Part shown: positions 50,493 to 58,105 of the stretch, one piece after another | How the letters are laid out: each line of letters begins with the position of its first letter | Numbering within the stretch: the stretch's first letter is position 1 | Source: Porticoccus sp963925605 | GTDB lineage: Bacteria; Pseudomonadota; Gammaproteobacteria; Pseudomonadales; Porticoccaceae | Length of the DNA: 58,105 nt | Direction of reading: 5' to 3' | NCBI GenBank assembly: GCA_963925605.1 | Contig: CAWURY010000009.1 | Coordinates: 1 to 58,105 of the forward strand | Notes under the pieces: generated by a model | Seen by the model: only the letters and a program-made list of their open reading frames with translations | The model's database searches: none | What the model was told of the DNA's origin: nothing | Program-made: the position numbers and the translations under genes

Positions 50493-52355
50493 ATGAATAA
50501 TTATCCTTTAAAGACTTATCTTTTTATTCTTGTAGTCACGGTTATGAGTGTTATTTATGCCTTACCGAATCTTTTTGCGCCAGATCCCGCATTGCAGATC
50601 TCTGGGCAGAGCGGAGAAACGATAATTGATCAGTCGGTGATGGATAAAATTACAAATGCATTAAGAGTGGCGAATATTGAATATTTTGGCGAAGAAGCAA
50701 GCGGAGAAAATGGTCTCCTTCGCTTAAAAAATATTGATCAGCAGTTGCCTGCAAAGCGGGTTATTCAGGATCAGCTCGGCCCCGATTATATTGTTGCATT
50801 AAATTTGGCTCCAACAACTCCAGAATGGTTGTCTAAATTTGGAGCTTCTCCAATGAAGCTCGGCCTTGATCTCCGAGGAGGTGTTCACTTTTTGCTTGAA
50901 GTAAATACTGATGAGGTTGTAGGAAAGCAAATGGAAACGCTGGTTGTCCAAGTTCGTGCTGCCATGCGAGAAGAAAAGCTACGTTATGAGTCTGTAAAAA
51001 TAGCGAATGGGAAGTTAATAGTTAGTATTTTTAAAACTAAGGCTGAAGCAGACCAGGCAAATAGTATTTTGAGTAATAAATTTAGAGGTATAACCAGGAA
51101 GAGCAGTGAAGAGAACGGTTTTTTTATCATTCGCTCTGAAATGTTGGAATCAGAAATTAAACAAATTGAAGACTACGCTATTAATCAAAATTTAACGACG
51201 TTACGTAATCGCGTGAACGAATTAGGGGTGTCAGAACCAGTTGTTCAGCGCCAGGGAAGAAATAGGGTTATTGTTGAGCTGCCTGGTGTGCAGGATACTG
51301 CCGAGGCTAAACGGATTATTGGTAAAACGGCAAATTTAGAGTTCAGGTTAGAGGAAGAAGCTGGTTCTACCAATCGCGAAAGATTTGAATTCAGTGAAAA
51401 CTATGTCCGAGACAGGGGGATTGCAGACGCTTTTTTAAAGCGCACGGTGGTAATTACAGGTGATCATGTGTCAAAAGCTTCCGCTGGGTTTGACGAGCAA
51501 GGAACTCCCAATGTGAGTATTACCTTAAATAGTCAAGGTGGCGCCAGAATGCACCGCATATCTAGAAATAATATTGGACGTCGTTTGGGAGTCCTGTTTA
51601 TTGAATACAAGGTAGGAAGAAAATATGTCACTGATGACGCTGGCAAGCGGATAGCCGTTTCTGAGCGTTATGTTGATAAGAAAATTATCAATCTGGCGAC
51701 CATTCAGAGCGCCCTAGGTGTTGGCTTTCAAATTACCGGCTTGACTAGTCCGCGTGAAGCTTCTGAGTTAGCGTTGTTTCTTAGGGCGGGCGCGATGGCC
51801 GCTCCAATGTATTTTGTAGAAGAGAGGACTATTGGCCCATCGCTTGGAGCTGAAAATGTTTCTTTGGGTGCCAAATCTGTGATGATCGGCATGTTTTTTG
51901 TGATTGCCTTTATGTTAATTTACTACAAACTATTCGGTCTTTTCGCTAATATTGCTTTGACTTTAAACTTATTGATTTTAATAGCTTTGATGTCGCTGCT
52001 TGATGCAACTTTAACACTACCTGGTATTGCCGGTATTGTTTTGACAGTCGGAATGGCGGTAGATGCAAATGTGCTTATCTTTTCGCGAATCAAAGAAGAG
52101 CTTGCCTCCGGATTACCTGCCCAGTCTGCTATTGATGCCGGATATAATCGAGCCTTTGTTTCAATTGTAGATGCTAATGTAACAACTCTCATAGTTGCTG
52201 TTATTCTTTTTGTTATTGGCTCTGGTCCCGTACAGGGGTTTGCGGTGACCCTTTCTATTGGTATTTTAGCGTCTATGTTTACGGCTATTATTGTTACTAG
52301 AGCATTGGTTAATTTAAAGTATGGTAATCGCACCATAGACAATATTTGGATTTAG
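50493..52355 (+). CDS. secD: Protein translocase subunit SecD
   Basis: RND-type accessory membrane protein that uses the proton gradient to complete export through SecYEG. It has 620 aa with transmembrane helix 1 at about 7-27, a large periplasmic P1 region (about 30-440, with LDLRGGVHFLLEV, LRNRVNELGVSEPVVQRQG and IVELPGVQD), and five C-terminal helices with AVDANVLIFSRIKEEL and VDANVTTLI. secF follows after 10 bases. Confidence 0.97.
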   Translation: MNNYPLKTYLFILVVTVMSVIYALPNLFAPDPALQISGQSGETIIDQSVMDKITNALRVANIEYFGEEASGENGLLRLKNIDQQLPAKRVIQDQLGPDYIVALNLAPTTPEWLSKFGASPMKLGLDLRGGVHFLLEVNTDEVVGKQMETLVVQVRAAMREEKLRYESVKIANGKLIVSIFKTKAEADQANSILSNKFRGITRKSSEENGFFIIRSEMLESEIKQIEDYAINQNLTTLRNRVNELGVSEPVVQRQGRNRVIVELPGVQDTAEAKRIIGKTANLEFRLEEEAGSTNRERFEFSENYVRDRGIADAFLKRTVVITGDHVSKASAGFDEQGTPNVSITLNSQGGARMHRISRNNIGRRLGVLFIEYKVGRKYVTDDAGKRIAVSERYVDKKIINLATIQSALGVGFQITGLTSPREASELALFLRAGAMAAPMYFVEERTIGPSLGAENVSLGAKSVMIGMFFVIAFMLIYYKLFGLFANIALTLNLLILIALMSLLDATLTLPGIAGIVLTVGMAVDANVLIFSRIKEELASGLPAQSAIDAGYNRAFVSIVDANVTTLIVAVILFVIGSGPVQGFAVTLSIGILASMFTAIIVTRALVNLKYGNRTIDNIWI

Positions 52356-52365
52356 GAAAGTTGAT

Positions 52366-53283
52366 ATGATCACTGATAATGTTATTAATTTTATGGGTCA
52401 ACGGAAACTAGCTTCCATTCTTTCTATTTTTCTAATTATTGGATCTATTATTTCTTTTGGCACCAAGGGGTTAGTTCTGGGTTTAGATTTTACTGGCGGC
52501 ACTCAGATTGAAGTGGGTTATCAAGAATCAGCTGATTTGACAGATATCCGAGCCCAGCTAGATAAATCCGGCTTTGAAACCCCGGTTGTTGTCCACTTCG
52601 GGTCTGAGAAAGATGTCCTTATTCGTATGCAGGGAAAACCTGAATCAGGCTTGTCTGACGCGGTCCTAAAAGTACTTCAAATCAACCAGCCTGGTGTTAT
52701 TTTACGTCGAGTCGACTTTGTGGGGCCTCAGGTAGGGGAAGAGCTACAAGAAAATGGCGGCCTTGGTATGCTCACAGCCTTGCTGGTTGTTATGATGTAT
52801 ATCGCTATTCGGTTTCAATATAAGTTTTCTTTAGGTGCGGTCATTGCATTGGCTCATGATGTAATTATTACCCTTGGATTTTTCTCCGTTACTGGTTTGG
52901 AGTTTGATCTTACTGTTTTAGCTGCAGTATTAGCGGTTATAGGCTATTCGCTTAACGATACTATAGTTGTATCTGATAGGATTCGGGAAAATTTACGATT
53001 GTTGCGTATTTCTAATCTCGAAGCAGTAATTAACAAATCGTTAACCCAAACTCTTGGGCGCACCCTAGTAACATCTTTGACTACACTGCTGGTGTTGATA
53101 TCATTGTTTTTGTTTGGTGGAGAGTTGATTCATAATTTTTCTATTGCACTGATAGTAGGTGTCTTTATTGGAACTTACTCGTCAATTTACGTGGCATCAA
53201 ATATGCTTCTTGTCTTAGGCTTGCAGCGAGAAGATTTAGTACCTTCTGAAAAAGAAGACGCAGAGATTAATGAGTTGCCCTAG
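52366..53283 (+). CDS. secF: Protein translocase subunit SecF
   Basis: Partner of SecD, 305 aa, with six helices. The first is followed by LGLDFTGGTQIEV; VDFVGPQVGEEL leads into helices 2-6, with GYSLNDTIVVSDRIRENLR and the ALIVGVFIGTYSSIYVA segment near the end. AGGAAAG precedes the ATG. It converges on proS. Confidence 0.97.
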   Translation: MITDNVINFMGQRKLASILSIFLIIGSIISFGTKGLVLGLDFTGGTQIEVGYQESADLTDIRAQLDKSGFETPVVVHFGSEKDVLIRMQGKPESGLSDAVLKVLQINQPGVILRRVDFVGPQVGEELQENGGLGMLTALLVVMMYIAIRFQYKFSLGAVIALAHDVIITLGFFSVTGLEFDLTVLAAVLAVIGYSLNDTIVVSDRIRENLRLLRISNLEAVINKSLTQTLGRTLVTSLTTLLVLISLFLFGGELIHNFSIALIVGVFIGTYSSIYVASNMLLVLGLQREDLVPSEKEDAEINELP

Positions 53284-53310
53284 CGCAATAAAGTGACACT
53301 TATTGACGGC

Positions 53311-55062
53311 TTAACGTTTTATATTCTGAAGTAGAAATTGATTAAGGTCCGCGAGAGAGACGTTCTGGCTTTCTGAATGCCTGCGATTGCGATATTCAAC
53401 AAGTCCTTGCTCTAAAGTTCTTTCCCCAACCACTATGCGATGAGGTAGGCCGATAAGCTCAACGTCTGACAGCATGACACCTAGACGCGACTTGTCTTGG
53501 TCCATAAAAAGAACATCGAATCCTAAGCCCACAAGCTCAGAGTAAATTTTTTCGCAAACCTCTTTTACTTGCTCAGATTTTTGCAGATTGACAGGGATTA
53601 ATGCAATTTGAAAAGGCGCTAATGCATCTGGCCATGTAATACCGCTGGTATCATGATTTTGCTCAATAGCAGCAGCTACGATTCTGCTGACCCCGATCCC
53701 ATAGCAGCCCATAAACATCGGTTGTTCTTTGCCTTCTTCGTTGAGCACTGTTGCATTCATAGCTTTACTATATTTAGCCCCTAGCTGAAAGATGTGCCCA
53801 ACCTCTATGCCACGCTTAATATCTAATACTCCTTGACCATCTGGACTGGGGTCTCCTTGGATAGCATTTCTGATATCTTCGACTCTCACATCTGGGCAGT
53901 CGCGCTCCCAGTTGACCCCCGTAAAATAGAAGCCATCTTTGTTAGCTCCGCATGTAAAGTCAATCAGCTGTCTGGCAGCATGGTCGGCAATCATAGTGAT
54001 GTTAAGACCTACTGGCCCTAAGAGGCTGATGTCACAACCGAATTGTTTTTTGATGACCTCTTGGCTCGCCAAGGTCAGTGGTGATTTGATGCCACTAATT
54101 TTTTGAGATTTGACAGCATTCAGCTCATGGTCGCCACGCAAGACCAATGCCACTAATGGACTGATCAAAACATCCTGGTCACCATCAGATAGTGTTTTAT
54201 CGGACTCAGCTAGCACAATTATTATCTTAATTGTTTGGGTTTTATCTATATCTGGGAGTTTATTTGCCCCTACAACATTATGTCGGTGGGATGTTTCAAC
54301 CTCTTGTAGTTGCTGTCTATTGCTTGAGGTGTGCTTCTCTAGGTTAACCGCTTTGGTTGTCTCAATGTTCGCTGCAAAATCACTTTTAGTTGAAAAGGCG
54401 ATAGCATCTTCACCTGATGCGGCCAAAACATGAAATTCATGTGAGTGACTTCCGCCAATGCTGCCAGTATCAGCAAGAACAGACCTAAAATCTAAACCTA
54501 TTCGTTTGAAAATATTGGTATAGATTTGATGCATTAGCTCGTATGTGCGACAAAGACTTTCTTCGGAGGCATGAAAGGAATAGGCATCCTTCATTAAAAA
54601 TTCTCTAGATCGCATAACGCCAAAACGAGGACGTCTTTCATCCCGAAACTTAGTTTGTATTTGATAAAAAGTAACGGGCAGTTGCTTATAGCTTTGAATT
54701 TCGTGCCCGACCAGGTCAGTGATGACTTCTTCGTGAGTTGGGCCTAGACAAAAAGATCGATCATGCCTATCTTTTATTCGAAGAAGCTCTGGGCCGTACT
54801 CTTCCCAGCGACCTGATTTACTCCAAAGTTCGGCAGGTTGGGTGATAGGCATCAAGACTTCCTGCGCCCCAGATCTGTCCATTTCTTCTCTAATGATAGC
54901 TTCCACTTTGCGTAGCACGCGCAATCCCATGGGAAGCCAGGTATATAGACCTGAGGCTAGTTTTCTAATCATTCCTGCTCGCAACATTAGCTGATGGCTA
55001 ATGACTTCTGCATCAGAAGGGACTTCTTTCTTTGTGGCAACGAGAAATTTGCTGGCGCGCAT
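53311..55062 (-). CDS. proS: Prolyl-tRNA synthetase (bacterial type)
   Basis: Class II synthetase, 583 aa, with an inserted editing domain between motifs 2 and 3 (about residues 225-400). The N-terminus reads MRASKFLVATKKEVPSDAEVISHQLMLRAG; motif 1 region is GLRVLRKVEAIIREEM, motif 2 FRDERRPRFGVMRSREFLMKDAYSFH, motif 3 GCYGIGVSRIVAAAIEQ. The C-terminal anticodon domain contains LPHRIVVGER. It is divergent from the HIT gene. Confidence 0.97.
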   Translation of the reverse strand: MRASKFLVATKKEVPSDAEVISHQLMLRAGMIRKLASGLYTWLPMGLRVLRKVEAIIREEMDRSGAQEVLMPITQPAELWSKSGRWEEYGPELLRIKDRHDRSFCLGPTHEEVITDLVGHEIQSYKQLPVTFYQIQTKFRDERRPRFGVMRSREFLMKDAYSFHASEESLCRTYELMHQIYTNIFKRIGLDFRSVLADTGSIGGSHSHEFHVLAASGEDAIAFSTKSDFAANIETTKAVNLEKHTSSNRQQLQEVETSHRHNVVGANKLPDIDKTQTIKIIIVLAESDKTLSDGDQDVLISPLVALVLRGDHELNAVKSQKISGIKSPLTLASQEVIKKQFGCDISLLGPVGLNITMIADHAARQLIDFTCGANKDGFYFTGVNWERDCPDVRVEDIRNAIQGDPSPDGQGVLDIKRGIEVGHIFQLGAKYSKAMNATVLNEEGKEQPMFMGCYGIGVSRIVAAAIEQNHDTSGITWPDALAPFQIALIPVNLQKSEQVKEVCEKIYSELVGLGFDVLFMDQDKSRLGVMLSDVELIGLPHRIVVGERTLEQGLVEYRNRRHSESQNVSLADLNQFLLQNIKR

Positions 55063-55148
55063 AATATATTCTTTATCTTGGCGGTTAACGCAAAAGAGGG
55101 TATTTTACGATGAGTGTATGTATTGGTATAGAGTAGGGAGGTATTTAA

Positions 55149-55583
55149 ATGTTTCAGCTTCACCCCCAGTTAGTTCAGAATAGTATACCTGTTGGTGAAT
55201 TTGAGCTATCAAATCTTCTCATTCATCGAGATGCAAATTATCCTTGGTTTATTTTGGTGCCAAAAAAACCTGATATTACAGAAATTTATCATTTGTTGAA
55301 TCAAGAAAGAATGCAACTAATGAGAGAGTCTTGCTTGTTGGCTGAAGCGATGGTGAAATTGTTTATGCCAGACAAGATTAACATTGCAGCTTTAGGCAAC
55401 ATGGTTTCCCAGTTGCATGTGCATCATGTTGCTCGCTACAAAAACGATGCTTCTTGGCCGAACCCAGTATGGGGTGCTGCGCCTCAGGCTGAGTACAAAG
55501 AAAATAAACTACAGCTTCGAATTAAGTCAATGGGCCTGTTTCTTGCCGGAAAAGATTTTAGTTTTATCGAGCGGCCAATTTGA
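55149..55583 (+). CDS. HIT-domain protein
   Basis: A 144-aa histidine-triad nucleotide hydrolase-like protein. LIHRDANYPWFILVPKK near residue 24 and the triad segment MVSQLHVHHVARYKNDASWPNPVWG near residue 88 match the bacterial HIT subfamily (QLH-x-HH form). Its natural substrate is unknown. A strong GGGAGGT site lies 6 bases before the ATG. It is divergent from proS and followed by aspS. Confidence 0.85.
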   Translation: MFQLHPQLVQNSIPVGEFELSNLLIHRDANYPWFILVPKKPDITEIYHLLNQERMQLMRESCLLAEAMVKLFMPDKINIAALGNMVSQLHVHHVARYKNDASWPNPVWGAAPQAEYKENKLQLRIKSMGLFLAGKDFSFIERPI

Positions 55584-55668
55584 GAGATTTACGCTCATCT
55601 ATTGTTGTAGACCTTCAATTTATCACCATAAGGCAGGATCTGTTCTTCTAGCGCTCGTTTTCATGATG

Positions 55669-55674
55669 TATAAT
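55669..55674 (+). promoter_or_regulatory. Candidate -10 of aspS promoter
   Basis: A consensus TATAAT stands 92 bases before the aspS start in a 183-base gap. The -35 at 16-18 bases is poor, so the call rests on the -10 and its position. Confidence 0.45.
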
Positions 55675-55766
55675 GCCGAAATTTTTGAGATTCATGGTTA
55701 TGGAGTTGCAGCCCTTTAGATATGGACGGGCTCTTCAGCAGAACTTGTATTAATATGGGAAAAATA

Positions 55767-57533
55767 ATGCGTACAATTTATTGCGGTGCTCTTACCTCCA
55801 AGAACATTGATCAAGAAATCACAATTTGTGGTTGGGTGCATCGCCGAAGGGACCATGGCGGTGTTATCTTTATTGATCTTCGTGATCGCGAAGGGATCGT
55901 TCAAATAGTTTTTGATTCAGATGGAGGTGAGCATTTTAGTGCTGCTGATACGGTGCGTAGTGAGTATGTGCTTAAGGTGAGAGGTAAAGTTCACGCCCGC
56001 TCCGCAGAAACAGTTAATTCTGAGATGCCAACAGGCGAAATAGAGGTATATGGGCTATATCTAGAAATACTAAATACTTCTGAGACGCCACCTTTCCCGT
56101 TAGATGAGCATAGTAAAGTAGGCGAAGATGTTCGTTTGAAGTATCGCTATATGGATTTGCGTCGTCCTGAAATGCTAAAGAATCTGCTTTTTCGTTCCAG
56201 GGTGACCTCTGCGATGCGGAATCATCTTGATGGAAAAGGTTTCTTGGATATCGAGACCCCTATTTTGACTCGAGCTACTCCTGAGGGAGCTAGAGACTAC
56301 CTTGTTCCTAGTCGCACTCATGCAGGAAAATTTTTTGCTTTACCCCAATCACCGCAATTATTTAAACAGCTCCTGATGGTTGCTGGCGTAGATAAATACT
56401 ACCAGATTGCAAAATGCTTTCGTGACGAAGATCTACGTGCTGACCGTCAGCCTGAGTTTACCCAGATAGATATTGAAAGCTCTTTCATTGGTGAAGAGGA
56501 GATTATGGAAGTTAGCGAGGGAATGATTCGTTCTGTTTTTCAAGAACTACTGGGCGCCGATCTAGGAGACTTTCCTCGTATGCCATATAGCGAAGCAATG
56601 CTTAGGTATGGCAGCGATAAACCAGATTTGAGAATACCTCTTGAACTAGTAGAAATTAAAGACCTAATGGTTAATGTTGAGTTTAAGGTTTTCTCTGGTC
56701 CAGCCAAAGATCCCAAAGGCCGAGTGACCGCGTTACGTGTTCCCGGAGGAAGCGCTATTAGCCGAAAACAAATCGATGACTATACCTCATTTGTAGGTAT
56801 ATATGGTGCTAGAGGCCTAGCTTATATCAAAGTGAATAATAAGGATGACCTAGAAGAAGGCCTGCAGTCACCAATTGTTAAATTTCTTCCTTCCGAGGTG
56901 CGCGCAGCAATACTTGAGCGTACAGAAGCAGAAAATGGCGATTTAATTTTCTTTGGCGCAGATAAAGAGAAGGTTGTTTCTGATGCTTTGGGTGCCTTGC
57001 GATGCAAACTGGGTGAAGACTTAGATCTATATACCTGTGAATGGGCGCCTCTATGGGTTGTTGATTTTCCTATGTTTGAAGAAACTGCAGAGGGCGGCTG
57101 GACATCATTACATCATCCGTTTACTCGACCATCTTGCACTCCTCAAGAATTAGCAAGCAATCCGGAGGGAGCTCTATCAGCAGCTTATGATATGGTGATG
57201 AATGGGACTGAGCTTGGTGGTGGGTCTATACGTATTCATAATCTGGAGATGCAGAAGTCAGTATTTGCTATTCTTGGGATTAATGATAAGGATGCCCAGG
57301 AAAAATTTGGATTTCTCTTGGAGGCATTAAGCTATGGGTGTCCTCCTCATGGCGGTCTGGCCTTTGGTTTGGATCGACTGGTTATGCTTATGACAGGCAG
57401 CGATTCTATTCGTGATGTTATTGCTTTTCCTAAGACCCAAACCGCCGCTTGCCTCCTAACTGATGCTCCAGGATATGCCGATGCTAAGCAATTAAGAGAG
57501 ATGAATATACAATTAAAAGAAAAAATAGTTTAA
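55767..57533 (+). CDS. aspS: Aspartyl-tRNA synthetase (bacterial type)
   Basis: Class II synthetase of 588 aa. The OB-fold anticodon domain at residues 1-105 starts MRTIYCGALTSKNIDQEITICGWVHRRRDHGG. Motif 2 is CFRDEDLRADRQPEFTQID, the bacterial GAD insertion domain covers about 290-420, and motif 3 is GLAFGLDRLVMLMTGSDSIRDVIAFPK. ATG 55767 has GGGA 6 bases upstream and gives the normal start; an upstream ATG (55722) would add 15 unrelated residues. Confidence 0.96.
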   Translation: MRTIYCGALTSKNIDQEITICGWVHRRRDHGGVIFIDLRDREGIVQIVFDSDGGEHFSAADTVRSEYVLKVRGKVHARSAETVNSEMPTGEIEVYGLYLEILNTSETPPFPLDEHSKVGEDVRLKYRYMDLRRPEMLKNLLFRSRVTSAMRNHLDGKGFLDIETPILTRATPEGARDYLVPSRTHAGKFFALPQSPQLFKQLLMVAGVDKYYQIAKCFRDEDLRADRQPEFTQIDIESSFIGEEEIMEVSEGMIRSVFQELLGADLGDFPRMPYSEAMLRYGSDKPDLRIPLELVEIKDLMVNVEFKVFSGPAKDPKGRVTALRVPGGSAISRKQIDDYTSFVGIYGARGLAYIKVNNKDDLEEGLQSPIVKFLPSEVRAAILERTEAENGDLIFFGADKEKVVSDALGALRCKLGEDLDLYTCEWAPLWVVDFPMFEETAEGGWTSLHHPFTRPSCTPQELASNPEGALSAAYDMVMNGTELGGGSIRIHNLEMQKSVFAILGINDKDAQEKFGFLLEALSYGCPPHGGLAFGLDRLVMLMTGSDSIRDVIAFPKTQTAACLLTDAPGYADAKQLREMNIQLKEKIV

Positions 57534-57647
57534 ATTTAGTGGCTTGAATCCAATAGGCTAGCCAGCTCGCTTATCTATATTGGTAGGACTAAATTGAATT
57601 AAAGAAAGATGCACCTAAAACCTAACGAGTAATCTAAGGAGAGAAAG

Positions 57648-57986
57648 ATGAAAGTATTAAAAAAGACTGATGAGTACACTATCTATCAAAAACGTTCTGG
57701 GCGTTACGCGGTAGAAGACGCTTTTAAAAAAATTATAAATGGAACAGATAAAGTAAATATTCTTATAGGGTCCGGAGTAATTAAGCAGGCTATAGCTATA
57801 GTAGTTGCCGAAGAAGTAGTTGCTGAAGAAGTAGTTGCCTAAGAAGTAGTTGCTGAAGAAGTAGTTGCTGAAGAAGTAGTTGCCGAAGAAGTAGTTGCTG
57901 AAGAAGTAGTTGCTGAAGAAGTAGTTGCCGAAGAAGTAGTTGCTGAAGAAGTAGTTGCCGAAGAAGTAGTTGAGAAAAAAGAATAA
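57648..57986 (+). CDS. Small repeat-tailed protein, interrupted by an in-frame TAA
   Basis: I do not recognise the family with confidence. A strong AGGAGAG site precedes ATG 57648. The first 50 residues (MKVLKKTDEYTIYQKRSGRYAV start) look like a small folded domain; from residue 52 come VVAEE pentapeptides. A TAA at 57840-57842 stops the product at 64 aa, but the same frame continues through nine more repeat units to VVEKKE and a stop at 57984-57986, which would make 112 aa. The TAA replaces the GAA of the repeat, so it is a point nonsense change in an older acidic-tailed protein. The terminator at 58042 belongs to this gene. Confidence 0.65.
57801..57974 (+). repeat. 15-bp tandem repeat (11 full units plus partial)
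   Basis: The unit GTAGTTGCYGAAGAA is repeated 11 times from 57801 to 57965, with part of a twelfth. Units differ only at the Y position, apart from unit 3 (57831-57845), which has TAAGAA. The C/T order (c-t-c-t-t-c-t-t-c-t-c) suggests duplication in 45-bp blocks. Confidence 0.95.
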
Positions 57987-58041
57987 TATATAAACATACG
58001 GAGTATTTATAAAGAAGTACCATTAAATATTTTTTCTTTTA

Positions 58042-58066
58042 AGCGGCCTGTTGGGCTGCTTTTTTT
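58042..58066 (+). terminator. Rho-independent terminator after the repeat ORF
   Basis: AGCGGCC (58042-58048) pairs with GGCTGCT (58054-58060), with one G-U pair and a 5-base loop, and a T-run extends to 58066. Confidence 0.85.
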
Positions 58067-58105
58067 ATCAAAAAATCTGTGATTTGATAAACATCAAGAC
58101 TGTCT

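Noticed and set aside
53286..53305. Imperfect palindrome between secF and proS
   Set aside because: It has a bulge, almost no loop and no T-run; too weak to call a bidirectional terminator.
57801..57974. Possible CRISPR array
   Set aside because: Units are contiguous without spacers, 15 bp long and in frame with a protein; there are no cas genes.
57796..58023. Minus-strand ORF of Leu/Gln repeats opposite the VVAEE repeat
   Set aside because: It is the antisense reading of the 15-bp repeat; it has no ribosome-binding site and starts within the downstream terminator region, while the plus strand has a strong site and a non-repeat N-terminal domain.

Overview
This 58.1 kb window comes from the chromosome of a gammaproteobacterium with a moderately AT-rich genome. 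The evidence is gene order: miaA-hfq-hflX-hflK-hflC-hisZ-purA, rpsP-rimM-trmD-rplS, xerD-dsbC-hom-thrC, pepA-holC-valS, lptF-lptG-RDD and queA-tgt-secD-secF are all arranged as in Pseudomonas/Cellvibrio-type gammaproteobacteria. A marine Cellvibrionales-like (SAR92-type) bacterium is my best guess, but this is an inference without phylogeny. Genes are tightly packed, no gap exceeds about 300 bases, and TTG start codons are unusually frequent.

Layout. 1-4.3 kb: the end of a pseudoazurin gene, a CmoA-related methyltransferase, HMG-CoA lyase, a cytoplasmic parvulin isomerase and an AhpA/YtjB-type membrane protein. 4.4-8.2 kb: serB, then the EF-P set (epmB divergent from efp-epmA). 8.2-15.6 kb: the miaA-hfq-hflXKC-hisZ-purA block. 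15.6-18.3 kb: feoAB behind a Fur box. 18.3-21.4 kb: a Nudix hydrolase, a DUF1289 protein, a CorB-like CBS protein and a YpjD/CcsA-like protein. 21.7-25.8 kb: ffh, a decayed glycosyltransferase remnant, then rpsP-rimM-trmD-rplS ending in a terminator. 25.9-34.1 kb: xerD, dsbC, hom, thrC, rlmJ, a HopJ-family protein, an unrecognised 88-aa protein and recJ. 34.1-41.7 kb: uup, prfB with its programmed frameshift, lysS and valS. 41.9-47.6 kb: holC, pepA, lptF, lptG, an RDD membrane protein, a polyhydroxyalkanoate-system protein and a small secreted protein. 47.8-55.1 kb: tRNA-Leu(CAA), queA, tgt, secD, secF and proS. 55.1 kb to the end: a HIT protein, aspS and a small ORF ending in a 15-bp tandem repeat interrupted by a nonsense codon.

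Most of the window is core machinery: translation (EF-P and its modification, RF2, four aminoacyl-tRNA synthetases, tRNA and rRNA modification, ribosomal proteins), protein export and membrane quality control (Ffh, SecDF, HflKC), LPS transport (LptFG), amino-acid synthesis (SerB, Hom, ThrC, HisZ) and recombination/repair (XerD, RecJ). I found no defence system, prophage, insertion sequence, CRISPR array or secondary-metabolite cluster, and no clearly new multi-gene system.

The points most worth following up are small. They are the nonsense-interrupted VVAEE tandem-repeat gene after aspS; the frameshifted glycosyltransferase remnant fused directly behind ffh; a CmoA homologue lacking the arginine that marks carboxy-SAM binding; a 5-residue insertion in the catalytic loop of HMG-CoA lyase; a cyclase-like domain apparently without catalytic residues beside serB; and the absence of yajC between tgt and secD.
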